This document shows, one piece after another, positions 19,800 to 30,854 of a stretch of DNA of 64,000 bases. The position numbers and the translations under genes are program-made. Position 1 is the first letter of the stretch; each line of letters begins with the position of its first letter. Source of the DNA: JAGVSZ01 sp963716855. GTDB lineage: Bacteria; Pseudomonadota; Gammaproteobacteria; Burkholderiales; SG8-39. The notes beneath the pieces are model-generated. The model worked only from the letters and a program-made list of their open reading frames with translations. It was not told the origin of the DNA and did not search any database. The stretch is taken from NCBI GenBank assembly GCA_963716855.1, contig CAVQUV010000019.1, forward strand, positions 496,001 through 560,000. Reading direction: 5' to 3'.

Positions 19800-20988
19800 A
19801 GGAGAGATCGCAGGTCCATACGGTCGCGCGCGCGTTGCCCCGGCCGAGCACGGCGCGAACGGAGATCTCGGCCTTCTTCATCACGCGCTGGCCGTCCTCT
19901 TCGCGGTAGGCGGGGTGACGCCCGCCGTTCGCCGCGACCAGCACGTCGTCGAGGTAAAGAGAGACGCCGGCGACGTCGAGATCGTCCACACCGGCGTAGC
20001 CGATCGCCGCGAGCAGGCGACCCAGGTTCGGGTCCGACGCGAAGAACGCGGTCTTCACGAGCGGCGAATGCGCGATCGCGTAGGCGACGCGTCGGCACTC
20101 TTCCTCCGAGCGCCCGCCCTCGATGCGCACCGTGATGAACTTGGTGGCGCCCTCGCCATCGCGGACGATCGCCTGTGCGAGCCAGGCCGCGACCTCGGTC
20201 ACTGCGTCGCGAACGGAGTCGAACGCGGCGCTGCCGGGCTCGAAGGGCGGGCCGCCTGCGGCGCCGCTCGCCATCAGCATGAACGCGTCGTTCGTCGAGG
20301 TGTCGCCATCCACGGTGATGCAGTTGAACGACCGGTCCGCCGCGTGCGCGAGGATATCCCTTGCAGCGGCGGCGGAGAGCGGCGCATCGGTGGCAATGAA
20401 GCCGAGCATCGTCGCCATGTCCGGCCGGATCATTCCGGCGCCCTTGGCGATGCCGGTGATTGTCACCGTGCGTCCGCCGACGTCGAGGCGGGCGGAGCGC
20501 GCCTTGGGAACGGTGTCCGTCGTCATGATTGCCTCGGCGGCGTCGAGCCAGGCATCGGCCCTGAGCGCCGTTGCGGCGCGCGGCAGCCCGGCCACGATGC
20601 GATCGACCGGGAGCGGCTCCATGATGACGCCGGTGGAAAACGGCAGGACCTCGGTGGGGCGGCACCCGATTTGGGCCGCGGCCGCGTCGCAGACCTTGCG
20701 GGCGCGCGCGAGGCCGTCGTCGCCAGTTCCCGCATTTGCATTGCCGGTGTTGATCACGAGCGCGCGCACGCCGGTGCCGGCGCCAAGGTGGTCCCTTGCG
20801 ACGATGACCGGAGCCGCGCAGAACCGATTGCGGGTGAAGACGCCCGCGACGGCCGCGCCGGGATCGAGCGAGATGAGAAGAAGATCCCTGCGGTCCGGCT
20901 TCCTGATGCCGGCCGCCGCGACGCCGACGCGAATGCCGGCGACGGGATGGAGGCTAGCGGCCTCCGGCCGCGCGAGGTTCACCGCCAT
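19762..20988 (-). CDS. argJ: Bifunctional ornithine acetyltransferase / N-acetylglutamate synthase
   Basis: ArgJ transfers the acetyl group from N-acetylornithine to glutamate, which recycles acetyl in arginine synthesis and makes a separate ArgE unnecessary. The 408-aa precursor has the autocleavage region KGAGMIRPDMATMLGFIATDA, where the Thr of ATML becomes the new N-terminal nucleophile, and the family blocks VINTGNANAGTG, CITVDGDTSTND and FFASDPNLGR. Downstream DUF815 overlaps it; secA lies 15 bases upstream on the same strand. Confidence 0.97.
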   Translation of the reverse strand: MAVNLARPEAASLHPVAGIRVGVAAAGIRKPDRRDLLLISLDPGAAVAGVFTRNRFCAAPVIVARDHLGAGTGVRALVINTGNANAGTGDDGLARARKVCDAAAAQIGCRPTEVLPFSTGVIMEPLPVDRIVAGLPRAATALRADAWLDAAEAIMTTDTVPKARSARLDVGGRTVTITGIAKGAGMIRPDMATMLGFIATDAPLSAAAARDILAHAADRSFNCITVDGDTSTNDAFMLMASGAAGGPPFEPGSAAFDSVRDAVTEVAAWLAQAIVRDGEGATKFITVRIEGGRSEEECRRVAYAIAHSPLVKTAFFASDPNLGRLLAAIGYAGVDDLDVAGVSLYLDDVLVAANGGRHPAYREEDGQRVMKKAEISVRAVLGRGNARATVWTCDLSYDYVKINAEYRT

Positions 20989-21003
20989 GACGAAGCGTCG
21001 GGG

Positions 21004-23826
<2,823 letters not shown>

Positions 23827-23850
23827 CGCGAGGAAATGGAGGGAAAATCG

Positions 23851-23880
23851 AAAAAACGCTAGTCTATCATGCGACTAGCG
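23851..23880 (-). terminator. Intrinsic terminator between the M23 gene and secA
   Basis: On the minus strand a perfect 8-bp stem CGCTAGTC / GACTAGCG with an 8-base loop is followed at once by TTTTTT. It lies 62 bases after the M23 stop and only 25 bases before the secA ATG, so it could also act as an attenuator in a secA leader. Confidence 0.75.
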
Positions 23881-23942
23881 CCGCTCTTCCCACTAAGCGG
23901 GGAAGGCCGTGAGCCGGTCCGCGGCAGGAACGGCAGAGCGCG

Positions 23943-24884
23943 TTACTTCGAGGCGGACTGCAGTCCGGCGCCGGCGATCAGGAAGCGCGCCGGGTTCTGG
24001 GCCACGCCTCGATGACGCACCTCGAAGTGCAGGTGTGAACCGGTCGAGCGGCCGGTACTTCCAACCTCGGCGATCATCTCCCCGCGCTTGACGAGCTGGC
24101 CCGGCTTGGCCGCGAGCTTCGACGCGTGGGCGTAACGAGTGAGCAGGTCGCCGCCGTGGTCGATCTCGATCATGTTCCCGTAGGCGGGATGGTATTCGGC
24201 GCTCACCACCACCCCCGCGGCCGCCGCGTAGATCGGCGTCCCGGCCTCGGCGATGAAATCAATCCCTTCGTGCAGCGCAACCTGGCCCGTGATCGGGTCG
24301 ATGCGCCAGCCGAATCCCGATGCGTTCCACGAGCCGCGTACGGGGAGCGCGGTCGGCGTGAGGGTCTGCCTGACGCGCGCGTCGAGCATGCGGGCCTCGA
24401 GCACCCCGAGCAGGTCGCCGCGGGTCTCCATCTGGCGCGCCATGAAGTCGAGCTGGCGACCGAGGTCGCCGAGCGAGAGATCCTGCGGCGGCAGCGCGCT
24501 CGCGAGCGCCCCCCCGCGTCCCGGAATCTCCCCGAAGCGGAATTCGCCCGGGCGGATCCCCGCCGCGGACGACAGCCGCTCGCCGAGGGCGTCCAGGCGC
24601 ACGAGCTGCGCCTGCATCTCGCCCAGCTTTACCGCCATGACGTTAAGGTTGTCGCGGACGTAGGCCTCGGTCTTCTGCGACTCCTCGACCTGTGCGGCGC
24701 GGACGAGGGAATGCAGCAGGGGCAGCTTGAGGTCGGAAGCGTGCCGCACTCCAAAATACGAGATAAGGGAAGAGAGCACGACCACCCCCGCGGCGGCGGC
24801 GGCGGTGGCGGCAGCGACTTGCCGGAGCGATACCTGGATCGTCCTGGCCTTGGCCAACCGGTCGGACAACAGAATAATATGCAC
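23943..24884 (-). CDS. M23 family metallopeptidase (LytM-type)
   Basis: Probable cell-wall hydrolase or hydrolase regulator of 313 aa. A cytoplasmic basic start leads into a membrane anchor (about residues 22-45, Ala/Val-rich), then a periplasmic coiled-coil-like stretch (about 60-190), and a C-terminal M23 domain. Zinc ligands are visible: HEGIDF (His, Asp) and HLHFEVRHRG (His). The GTG chosen has TAGGGGG five bases upstream; an ATG six codons earlier is the alternative. The gene is divergent from DUF721 with start codons only about 25 bases apart. Confidence 0.88.
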   Translation of the reverse strand: MHIILLSDRLAKARTIQVSLRQVAAATAAAAAGVVVLSSLISYFGVRHASDLKLPLLHSLVRAAQVEESQKTEAYVRDNLNVMAVKLGEMQAQLVRLDALGERLSSAAGIRPGEFRFGEIPGRGGALASALPPQDLSLGDLGRQLDFMARQMETRGDLLGVLEARMLDARVRQTLTPTALPVRGSWNASGFGWRIDPITGQVALHEGIDFIAEAGTPIYAAAAGVVVSAEYHPAYGNMIEIDHGGDLLTRYAHASKLAAKPGQLVKRGEMIAEVGSTGRSTGSHLHFEVRHRGVAQNPARFLIAGAGLQSASK

Positions 24885-24908
24885 GCGTCCCCCTACAGTC
24901 ATCGCGCC

Positions 24909-25346
24909 ATGCATGCCAAGCAAATCGGCGAGTATCTCGACGCCAGTCCCGGCGGTGACCGGCTGACGTCCCATGCCGCCTGCCTCATCGCGCTCCGGCG
25001 TGTCCTCGCCGAAGCCCTACCCGAGCCCCTGCGGCGATCGTGCGCGATCGCCAACTACAAGCAGGGGAAGGTTATTTTTCTTGCCGAGAACAGCGCCGCA
25101 GCGGCGCGCCTTCGGCTCTTGGCGCCCAGCTTGTTGCAGCTGCTGGGGCAACGTGGACTGGACGTTACCGGAATGAAGGTGGAAGTGCAACCCGACACCC
25201 GGCGCCGCTCGCAACCGGTTGAGGAAAAAAGTCTTCTCCTCTCGTCATCGGCTTGCAGTGCGCTCGCGCGCGCGGCCGAATCGCTGCCCGATGGCGCACT
25301 GAGGCAGGCTGTCGATGCGCTGGCGCGGCGCGGAAACCGGCGTTAA
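24909..25346 (+). CDS. DUF721 (DciA-like) protein
   Basis: Protein of 145 aa with the N-terminal half of the DUF721 family: a helical start (IGEYLDASPGGDRLTSH), then CAIANYKQGKVIFLAENSAAAARLRLLAPSLL in which the strand and the RLR helix are typical. DciA members load or regulate the replicative helicase DnaB in bacteria that lack DnaC. The C-terminal third is variable and Ala/Arg-rich. It is convergent with lpxC and divergent from the M23 gene. Helicase-loading is inferred from family only. Confidence 0.75.
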   Translation: MHAKQIGEYLDASPGGDRLTSHAACLIALRRVLAEALPEPLRRSCAIANYKQGKVIFLAENSAAAARLRLLAPSLLQLLGQRGLDVTGMKVEVQPDTRRRSQPVEEKSLLLSSSACSALARAAESLPDGALRQAVDALARRGNRR

Positions 25347-25446
25347 ATAATTCACACCGCGCCTGCGCGACATCCGCGCGGGGCACGTGTCTTGCCGAAG
25401 CGCGGAAACGGGAGAATTCGGAACGTCCGCCGCGGGGCGAGCGTCT

Positions 25447-26361
25447 TCAGGCCGACTGCGCGAACAACCGGGCGAGCCCGGCGGGCGCGTCCTTGGCCTT
25501 GTGGAAGCTCGCGATCTCCCAGGCTTCCGTGTCGGCCAGGGTCGCCCGCAGCAGCTGGTTGTTCAGGGCGTGGCCCGACTTGTGCGCCGAGAAGGCGCCG
25601 AGGAGCGGATGCCCGACGAGATAGAGGTCGCCGATCGCGTCGAGCACCTTGTGCTTCACGAACTCGTCCGCGTAACGCAGGCCGTCGGTATTCAGCACGC
25701 GGTACTCGTCGAGCACCACCGCGTTGTCAAGGCTGCCGCCGAGGGCGAGGCCGGCACCCCGCAAGGCCTCAACGTCCTGCGAGAATCCGAAGGTGCGCGC
25801 GCGCGCGACCTCCTTTGCGTATGAGGTCTCCGCGAAATCGAGCGTGAGCGACTGGCTGGACCGCTCGAAGACCGGGTGGTCAAACACGATCGAGAAGGAG
25901 ACCCGGAAGCCGTCGAACGGGTCGAAGCGCGCCCATTTGTCGCCGTCACGCACCTCGATCGGCTTGCGGATCCGGAAGAAGCGCTTCGGCGCACGCTGCT
26001 CCTCGATCCCGGCGGTCTGCAGGAGATAGACGAACGGGCTCGCGCTGCCGTCCAGAATCGGCACCTCGGGACCGTCGAGGTCGACATACAGATTGTCGAT
26101 CCCTAGGCCGGCAAGCGCCGACATCAGGTGCTCGACCGTTGCGACCTTCGCTCCGCCGCCCTCGAGCGCGCTGCAGAGACGCGTGTCGGTGACGGCACGC
26201 GCATCGGCGCGGATGTCGACCGGCTGCGCCAGATCGACACGGCGGAACACGATGCCGGTGTCGACGTGGGCCGGGCGCAACGTCATCGCGACCTTGCGCC
26301 CCATGTGCAGCCCGACGCCGGACGCCTTGATCACCGACTTGATTGTGCGTTGTCTCAGCAT
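25447..26361 (-). CDS. lpxC: UDP-3-O-acyl-N-acetylglucosamine deacetylase
   Basis: Zinc enzyme for the committed step of lipid A synthesis, 304 aa. Zinc ligands are in TVEHLMSALAGLGIDN (His) and KHKVLDAIGDLYLVG (His, Asp); GSASPFV and FTNLDYxx-type loops are recognisable as DGSASPFVYLL. The start MLRQRTIKSVIKASGVGLH matches the family. It closes the dcw cluster 174 bases after ftsZ, with a TAAAAT -10-like box about 85 bases upstream at 26442-26447, so it may be expressed separately. Confidence 0.97.
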   Translation of the reverse strand: MLRQRTIKSVIKASGVGLHMGRKVAMTLRPAHVDTGIVFRRVDLAQPVDIRADARAVTDTRLCSALEGGGAKVATVEHLMSALAGLGIDNLYVDLDGPEVPILDGSASPFVYLLQTAGIEEQRAPKRFFRIRKPIEVRDGDKWARFDPFDGFRVSFSIVFDHPVFERSSQSLTLDFAETSYAKEVARARTFGFSQDVEALRGAGLALGGSLDNAVVLDEYRVLNTDGLRYADEFVKHKVLDAIGDLYLVGHPLLGAFSAHKSGHALNNQLLRATLADTEAWEIASFHKAKDAPAGLARLFAQSA

Positions 26362-26498
26362 GCGTTGTTCTTGTTGCGCTGCGCTCGTCGGCTTCCCGCT
26401 CACCGCGCTGATCAGTTTGTCCTTTCCGGCCAAGGGGTTGGATTTTAGCACGCGCACTGGCGCGCGAACCACCCAGGCGCAGCGCGCCGGGGCCCGGT

Positions 26499-26519
26499 CG
26501 GGCGCGCCGCCCGCGCGCC
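26499..26519 (-). terminator. GC-rich hairpin after ftsZ
   Basis: A perfect 8-bp inverted repeat (GGGCGCGC / GCGCGCCC, 5-base loop) lies about 20 bases after the ftsZ stop. No U-tract follows, so it would be a pause site or transcript-stabilising hairpin rather than a true intrinsic terminator. Confidence 0.4.
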
Positions 26520-26535
26520 CGCCCCTCTAGCCCGC

Positions 26536-27687
26536 CTAGTCCGCCTGCTTCCGCAGGAACGCCGGGATGTCGTAGCGGTCCACGCCGCTTGCGGTAAGCG
26601 CCTCGACGGTCGAGTTGCGGTTCTTCCGGAACACCGCCGGAGCATTGTCGAGCGCGGCGTAGTCCACCGTGGCCACGGGCTGGTTGTCGGTACCGGTCCG
26701 CTGGACGACGAGTTGCGGCTTCTGGCTGCGCGCCATCTCGCGCACGCCCAGGCCGGTGGCGACCACGGTCACGCGCAGGTTGTCGCCCATCTCCTCGTCG
26801 TAGACGGCACCGAAGATGATGTGCGAGTCCTCGGCGGCGAAGCTCTGGACGGTGCGCATCACCTCGTGCACCTCGCGCATCTTCAGCCCGTCGCTCGCGG
26901 TGATGTTCACGACGACGCCGCGTGCGCCCGAGAGGTTCACCCCCTCGAGCAGCGGGCTCGCCACCGCCTGCTCCGCGGCCACGCGCGCCCGATCGATGCC
27001 CGCGGCGTACGCCGAGCCCATCATCGCCATGCCCATCTCGGCCATCACGGTGCGCACGTCCTCGAAGTCGACGTTGACGAGGCCCGGGCAGTTGATGATC
27101 TCCGAGATCCCGGCCACGGCATTGTGCAGGACGTCGTCCGCGGCGCGGAACGCGTCCTTCATCGACACGTCCTCGCCGAGCACGTCGATCAGCTTCTCGT
27201 TGAGGATCACGATCAGCGAGTCGACGTGCTCCGAGAGCGATTCGAGCCCCGCGTCCGCGATGCGCATGCGCCGGCCTTCGAACGCGAACGGCTTGGTCAC
27301 CACCGCGACCGTCAGGATGCCCATCTCGCGCGCGATCTCGGCCACGACCGGCGCCGCGCCCGTGCCGGTGCCGCCGCCCATGCCCGCCGTGATGAAGCAC
27401 ATGTGGCTGCCCGCGAGCGCTTCGCGGATCGCCTCGCGCTGCTCGAGCGCCGCCGCCCGCCCCGCCTCCGGCTTGGCGCCGGCGCCGAGCCCGGTCGAGC
27501 CGAGCTGGAGCTGGTGCTTCGCCATGCAGCGCGAGAGCGCCTGCGCGTCGGTGTTCGCGGCGACGAACTCCACGCCGCCGACGCCGTTGCGGATCATGTG
27601 GTCGACGGCGTTGCCGCCGGCGCCGCCGACTCCGACGACCCTGATCACCGTTCCCGTCATCTGATTGCTGTCGAGGATTTCGAACAT
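26536..27687 (-). CDS. ftsZ: Cell division GTPase FtsZ
   Basis: Tubulin-like GTPase that forms the Z ring, 383 aa. The G-box is GMGGGTGTGAAPVVA, with GVGGAGGNAVDHM at the start and the T7 loop region NVDFEDVRTVM. The C-terminal conserved peptide DRYDIPAFLRKQAD, which binds FtsA and other partners, is intact. The ATG chosen has GGAGG eight bases upstream. It is separated from ftsA by an unusual repeat-bearing spacer. Confidence 0.99.
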   Translation of the reverse strand: MFEILDSNQMTGTVIRVVGVGGAGGNAVDHMIRNGVGGVEFVAANTDAQALSRCMAKHQLQLGSTGLGAGAKPEAGRAAALEQREAIREALAGSHMCFITAGMGGGTGTGAAPVVAEIAREMGILTVAVVTKPFAFEGRRMRIADAGLESLSEHVDSLIVILNEKLIDVLGEDVSMKDAFRAADDVLHNAVAGISEIINCPGLVNVDFEDVRTVMAEMGMAMMGSAYAAGIDRARVAAEQAVASPLLEGVNLSGARGVVVNITASDGLKMREVHEVMRTVQSFAAEDSHIIFGAVYDEEMGDNLRVTVVATGLGVREMARSQKPQLVVQRTGTDNQPVATVDYAALDNAPAVFRKNRNSTVEALTASGVDRYDIPAFLRKQAD

Positions 27688-27731
27688 TCCATCTGCCTCC
27701 TTGTTGCGCCCGTTGCTCATATCGCGAAAGG

Positions 27732-27797
27732 TGAAGGGTGAAGGGTCAGGCAGCCGCCGACCCTTCGCCTCACGCCTCACTCCTCACTTCTCACGTC
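27732..27797. repeat. Heptamer repeats and hairpin between ftsA and ftsZ
   Basis: The 116-base spacer holds GGTGAAG twice plus GGTCAGG in direct heptamer register (27732-27752), and four tandem heptamers of the form CCTCACG/CCTCACT/TCTCACG (27770-27797). Between them GAAGGGTC and GACCCTTC form a perfect 8-bp stem with an 11-base loop (27742-27768), extended by partial pairing between the two heptamer tracts. It could pause transcription or set the ftsZ:ftsA ratio; function is not shown. Confidence 0.6.
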
Positions 27798-27803
27798 CAT
27801 CCG

Positions 27804-29156
27804 CTAAAAATTTCGCTGAAACCAATCGCGCATCCGGCGCAGCGTCGTGCGGAACCCGCCCGTCTGCCGCGCGAGGATGCCGCGCTCGAACTGATGCCTG
27901 CCTTCGAGGAGCAGGCCGACCGCGGTCGCGTACCGCGGGCTCTGCACCACGTCCTGCAACCCGCCGGCGTAGCGCGGCACGCCGAGCCGCACCGGCATGT
28001 GGAAGATCTCCTCGCCGAGCTCGGCCATGCCCTGCATCACCGAGGAGCCGCCGGTCAGCACGATTCCGGACGACAGCAGCTCTTCGAAGCCCGACTGCCG
28101 CAGCACCTGCTGCACGAGCGTGAAGAGCTCCTCCGCTCGCGGCTCGATCACCTCGGCGAGGGTCTGTCGCGACAGCTGGCGCGGCGCGCGATCGCCGAGC
28201 CCCGGCACGTCGATCATCTCGTTCGGATCGGCGAGCTGTCGCAGCGCGCAACCGTGGCGCAGCTTGATCAGCTCGGCCTCGGGCGTCGGCGTGCGCAGCG
28301 CCATGGCGATGTCGTTGGTCACCTGGTCGCCGGCGATCGGGATGACGGCGGTGTGGCGAATCGCGCCTTCGCGGAAGATCGCGACGTCGGTCGTCCCGCC
28401 CCCGATGTCCACGAGCGCGACGCCGAGCTCCTTTTCGTCGTCGGACAGGACCGCGATCGACGAGGCGAGCGGCTGCAGAATCAGGTCCGCCACGTCGAGT
28501 CCGCAGCGGCGCACGCACTTCACGATGTTCTGCGCCGCGCTCACCGCGCCGGTGACGATGTGCACCTTCACCTCGAGCCGCACCCCGGACATCCCGAGGG
28601 GCTCGCGGATGCCGTCCTGCCCGTCGACGAGGAACTCCTGGGTCAGGATGTGCAGCACCTGCTGGTCGGTCGGAATCGGCATCGCGCGCGCGGTCTCGAT
28701 CGCGCGGTCGATGTCGATCGGCGTCACCTCCTTGTCCTTGACCGCCACCATCCCGGTCGAGTTAAAGCTGCGGATGTGACTGCCGGCGATCCCGGTGAAG
28801 ACGCGCTGGATCTTGCAGTCGGCCATCAGCTCGGCCTCCTCGAGCGCGCGCTGAATGGCGTTGACGGTCGACTCGATGTTGACTACGACCCCTTTCTTGA
28901 GGCCCTTCGAGTCGTGGCTGCCCATGCCGATGACGTTGAGCCGCCCGTCCGGGAGCAGGTCGGCCACCACCGCCACCACCTTGGAGGTGCCGATGTCCAG
29001 CCCGACGATCAGGTTGCGGGTGTCGCGGCGCGCGCGCGTGACCAGCGGCGAGCGCGACGGCGCGGGCTCCGCCAGCACCTCGGCCAGCGCCTCGGGATCG
29101 TAGCTCCGCGCGATCGCTTCCGGACCGGCGGCGGCGAAACTGAGCTGCTTCTTCAT
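27804..29156 (-). CDS. ftsA: Cell division protein FtsA
   Basis: Actin-like ATPase that tethers FtsZ to the membrane, 450 aa. Family blocks are LIVGLDIGTSKVVAVVA, GIAGSHIRS, LQPLASSIAVL, LVDIGGGTTDVAIF and the phosphate loop VLTGGSSVMQGM. The C-terminal amphipathic helix (RRMRDWFQRNF) that binds the membrane is present. The protein has about 45 extra residues before the usual start, Ala/Pro/Glu-rich and probably disordered. No ATG or GTG is available nearer the core, and GAGGAA precedes the ATG used, so the extension seems real. Confidence 0.97.
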   Translation of the reverse strand: MKKQLSFAAAGPEAIARSYDPEALAEVLAEPAPSRSPLVTRARRDTRNLIVGLDIGTSKVVAVVADLLPDGRLNVIGMGSHDSKGLKKGVVVNIESTVNAIQRALEEAELMADCKIQRVFTGIAGSHIRSFNSTGMVAVKDKEVTPIDIDRAIETARAMPIPTDQQVLHILTQEFLVDGQDGIREPLGMSGVRLEVKVHIVTGAVSAAQNIVKCVRRCGLDVADLILQPLASSIAVLSDDEKELGVALVDIGGGTTDVAIFREGAIRHTAVIPIAGDQVTNDIAMALRTPTPEAELIKLRHGCALRQLADPNEMIDVPGLGDRAPRQLSRQTLAEVIEPRAEELFTLVQQVLRQSGFEELLSSGIVLTGGSSVMQGMAELGEEIFHMPVRLGVPRYAGGLQDVVQSPRYATAVGLLLEGRHQFERGILARQTGGFRTTLRRMRDWFQRNF

Positions 29157-29173
29157 GGCGTTCCTCTTCTCGT

Positions 29174-29926
29174 CTAGCTGCGCTTGCGCGCGACGTTGTC
29201 GGTGTCGCCGCCCTGCGGCAGGTCGGGCACGCGGATCGCGAACCCGTTCGGGTAGCGCAGGTCGACGTAATCGAGCCTGCGGTTGAGGCTCGCGACGACG
29301 CGCGGATAGGTCGCGACGAACCGGGCGAGCCGCGCTTCCACGGGCGAGCGCGCCTGGTCGCGTCCGAGCTCGAGGACGAGCCCGTTTGCGAGCTTCACCT
29401 GCCAGGCGTAACGGGCCGAGAGCGCGACCTGCACGGGCGCGACGGCGAGCGGTGCGAGCAGCTCGCGCATCGCCAGATAGCGGCGCGTCACCTCGCGCTC
29501 CGTCCCCGGCGGCCCGGAGAGTTGCGGCAACGGCGCTTCGGTCGCGCCCTCGAACAGCTCGCCTTGCTCGCTCACCAGGCGCGTGCCCGACCAGCGCGCG
29601 AGGGGGCGGTGCTCCTCGATCCGCACGACGAGCCGGTCCGGCCATTCGCGCCGCACGTCGACGCGACGCACCCACGGCAGCTCGGCCACCAGCCGGCGGA
29701 CCTCGTCGAGATTCATGCCGAAGAAGTTCCCCGCCACGCGGCCGGCGAGCTGTCCGTGCACTGCCTGCGCGTCGATGTGGGCGAGGTCGCCGGTAAGCGC
29801 CACCGCGCGCACCGGCGCCTGGGCCGTGCGGAGCGCGGCCTGCCAAAGGAGCGCCGCGCAAAGGACGGCGCCCGCGACGTAGAGCGCGTCCGCGGCAAGG
29901 TTCAGGAGGCGCGGGTTATCCCACAT
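29174..29926 (-). CDS. ftsQ: Cell division protein FtsQ
   Basis: Bitopic divisome protein, 250 aa, that links FtsA/FtsZ to the FtsB-FtsL-FtsW-FtsI complex. A short cytoplasmic start (MWDNPRLLN), one membrane helix at about residues 12-33, a POTRA domain starting at VRAVALTGDLAHI with the NFFGMNLDEVRRLVAELPWVRRVDVRREWPDRLVVRIEEHRP pattern split by loops, and a beta domain ending in LDYVDLRYPNGFAIR. It overlaps ddlB by 11 bases and lies 17 bases before ftsA. Confidence 0.96.
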   Translation of the reverse strand: MWDNPRLLNLAADALYVAGAVLCAALLWQAALRTAQAPVRAVALTGDLAHIDAQAVHGQLAGRVAGNFFGMNLDEVRRLVAELPWVRRVDVRREWPDRLVVRIEEHRPLARWSGTRLVSEQGELFEGATEAPLPQLSGPPGTEREVTRRYLAMRELLAPLAVAPVQVALSARYAWQVKLANGLVLELGRDQARSPVEARLARFVATYPRVVASLNRRLDYVDLRYPNGFAIRVPDLPQGGDTDNVARKRS

Positions 29927-30854
29927 GGTTCGCGTCCGTCGGATCGCCCACCGTCGCCAGCTCGAGGATGCGGATGCACAAGTCATCGAAGGACATGCCG
30001 GCCTGGCGCGCCGCCATCGGGACGAGGGAGTGATCGGTCATCCCGGGCGAAGTGTTGACCTCGAGGAAGTGCGGGCTGCCTGCGCGGTCGAGCATCAGGT
30101 CGACGCGCCCCCAGCCCCGGCACCCCAGCACGTCGAACGCGCGGATCACCGCGCGCTGGATTTCGCGCTCCTCGTTCGCCGGCAGCCCGCACGGGCAGAT
30201 GTAGCGCGTGTCGTCGGCGACGTACTTCGCCTCGTAGTCGTAGAAGTCGCGCGGCGTCTCGAGCCGGATGAGCGGCAGCGCCTCGCGCCCGAGGACGCCG
30301 GCGGTGAGCTCCGGCCCGACGATGAACTGCTCGGCGATCACCAGCGGGTCGTAGTTCGCGGCGAGCGCGTAGGCCTCCTCGAGGTCGGCGGCGCGGCGCA
30401 CCTTGCTCATGCCGATCGACGAACCCTCGTTCGCCGGCTTCACCATGATCGGCAGGCCGAGGCGCTCCGCGACGGCGCGGAAGTCGCTGTCCGCGCCGAG
30501 CAGCTCGTAGCGCGGCGTCGGCACCCCCGCCGCCTGCCACACCAGTTTGGTGCGCCACTTGTCCATCGCGAGCGCGCTCGCGAGCACGCCCGACCCGGTG
30601 TACGGGATCCCGGCGAGCTCGAGCACCCCCTGCAGCGTGCCGTCCTCGCCGAATCGGCCGTGCAGCGCAATGAAGACGCGGTCGAAGCGCGCGCGGAACA
30701 GCTCCTCGAGGCCGCGATCGCGCGGATCGAACGCGTGAGCGTCGACGCCCTGCCGCTGGAGCGCGGCGAGCACCATCGATCCGCTCTTGAGCGACACCTC
30801 GCGCTCCGCGGAGCGCCCGCCCAGGAGAACGCCGACCTTGCCGAAGCGGCTCAT
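29916..30854 (-). CDS. ddlB: D-alanine--D-alanine ligase
   Basis: ATP-grasp ligase of 312 aa that makes the D-Ala-D-Ala dipeptide for peptidoglycan. Motifs: VLLGGRSAEREVSLKSG, HGRFGEDGTLQGVLELAGIPYTGSG, MVKPANEGSSIGMSKV (ATP loop), WGRVDLMLD and HFLEVNTSPGMTDHSLVP (metal ligands). The start ATG overlaps the murB stop (ATGA) and the stop overlaps the ftsQ start. Confidence 0.97.
   Translation of the reverse strand: MSRFGKVGVLLGGRSAEREVSLKSGSMVLAALQRQGVDAHAFDPRDRGLEELFRARFDRVFIALHGRFGEDGTLQGVLELAGIPYTGSGVLASALAMDKWRTKLVWQAAGVPTPRYELLGADSDFRAVAERLGLPIMVKPANEGSSIGMSKVRRAADLEEAYALAANYDPLVIAEQFIVGPELTAGVLGREALPLIRLETPRDFYDYEAKYVADDTRYICPCGLPANEEREIQRAVIRAFDVLGCRGWGRVDLMLDRAGSPHFLEVNTSPGMTDHSLVPMAARQAGMSFDDLCIRILELATVGDPTDANHVG

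Noticed and set aside
27732..27797. Repeats considered as a CRISPR array
   Set aside because: The units are 7 bp without spacers, and no cas genes are present.
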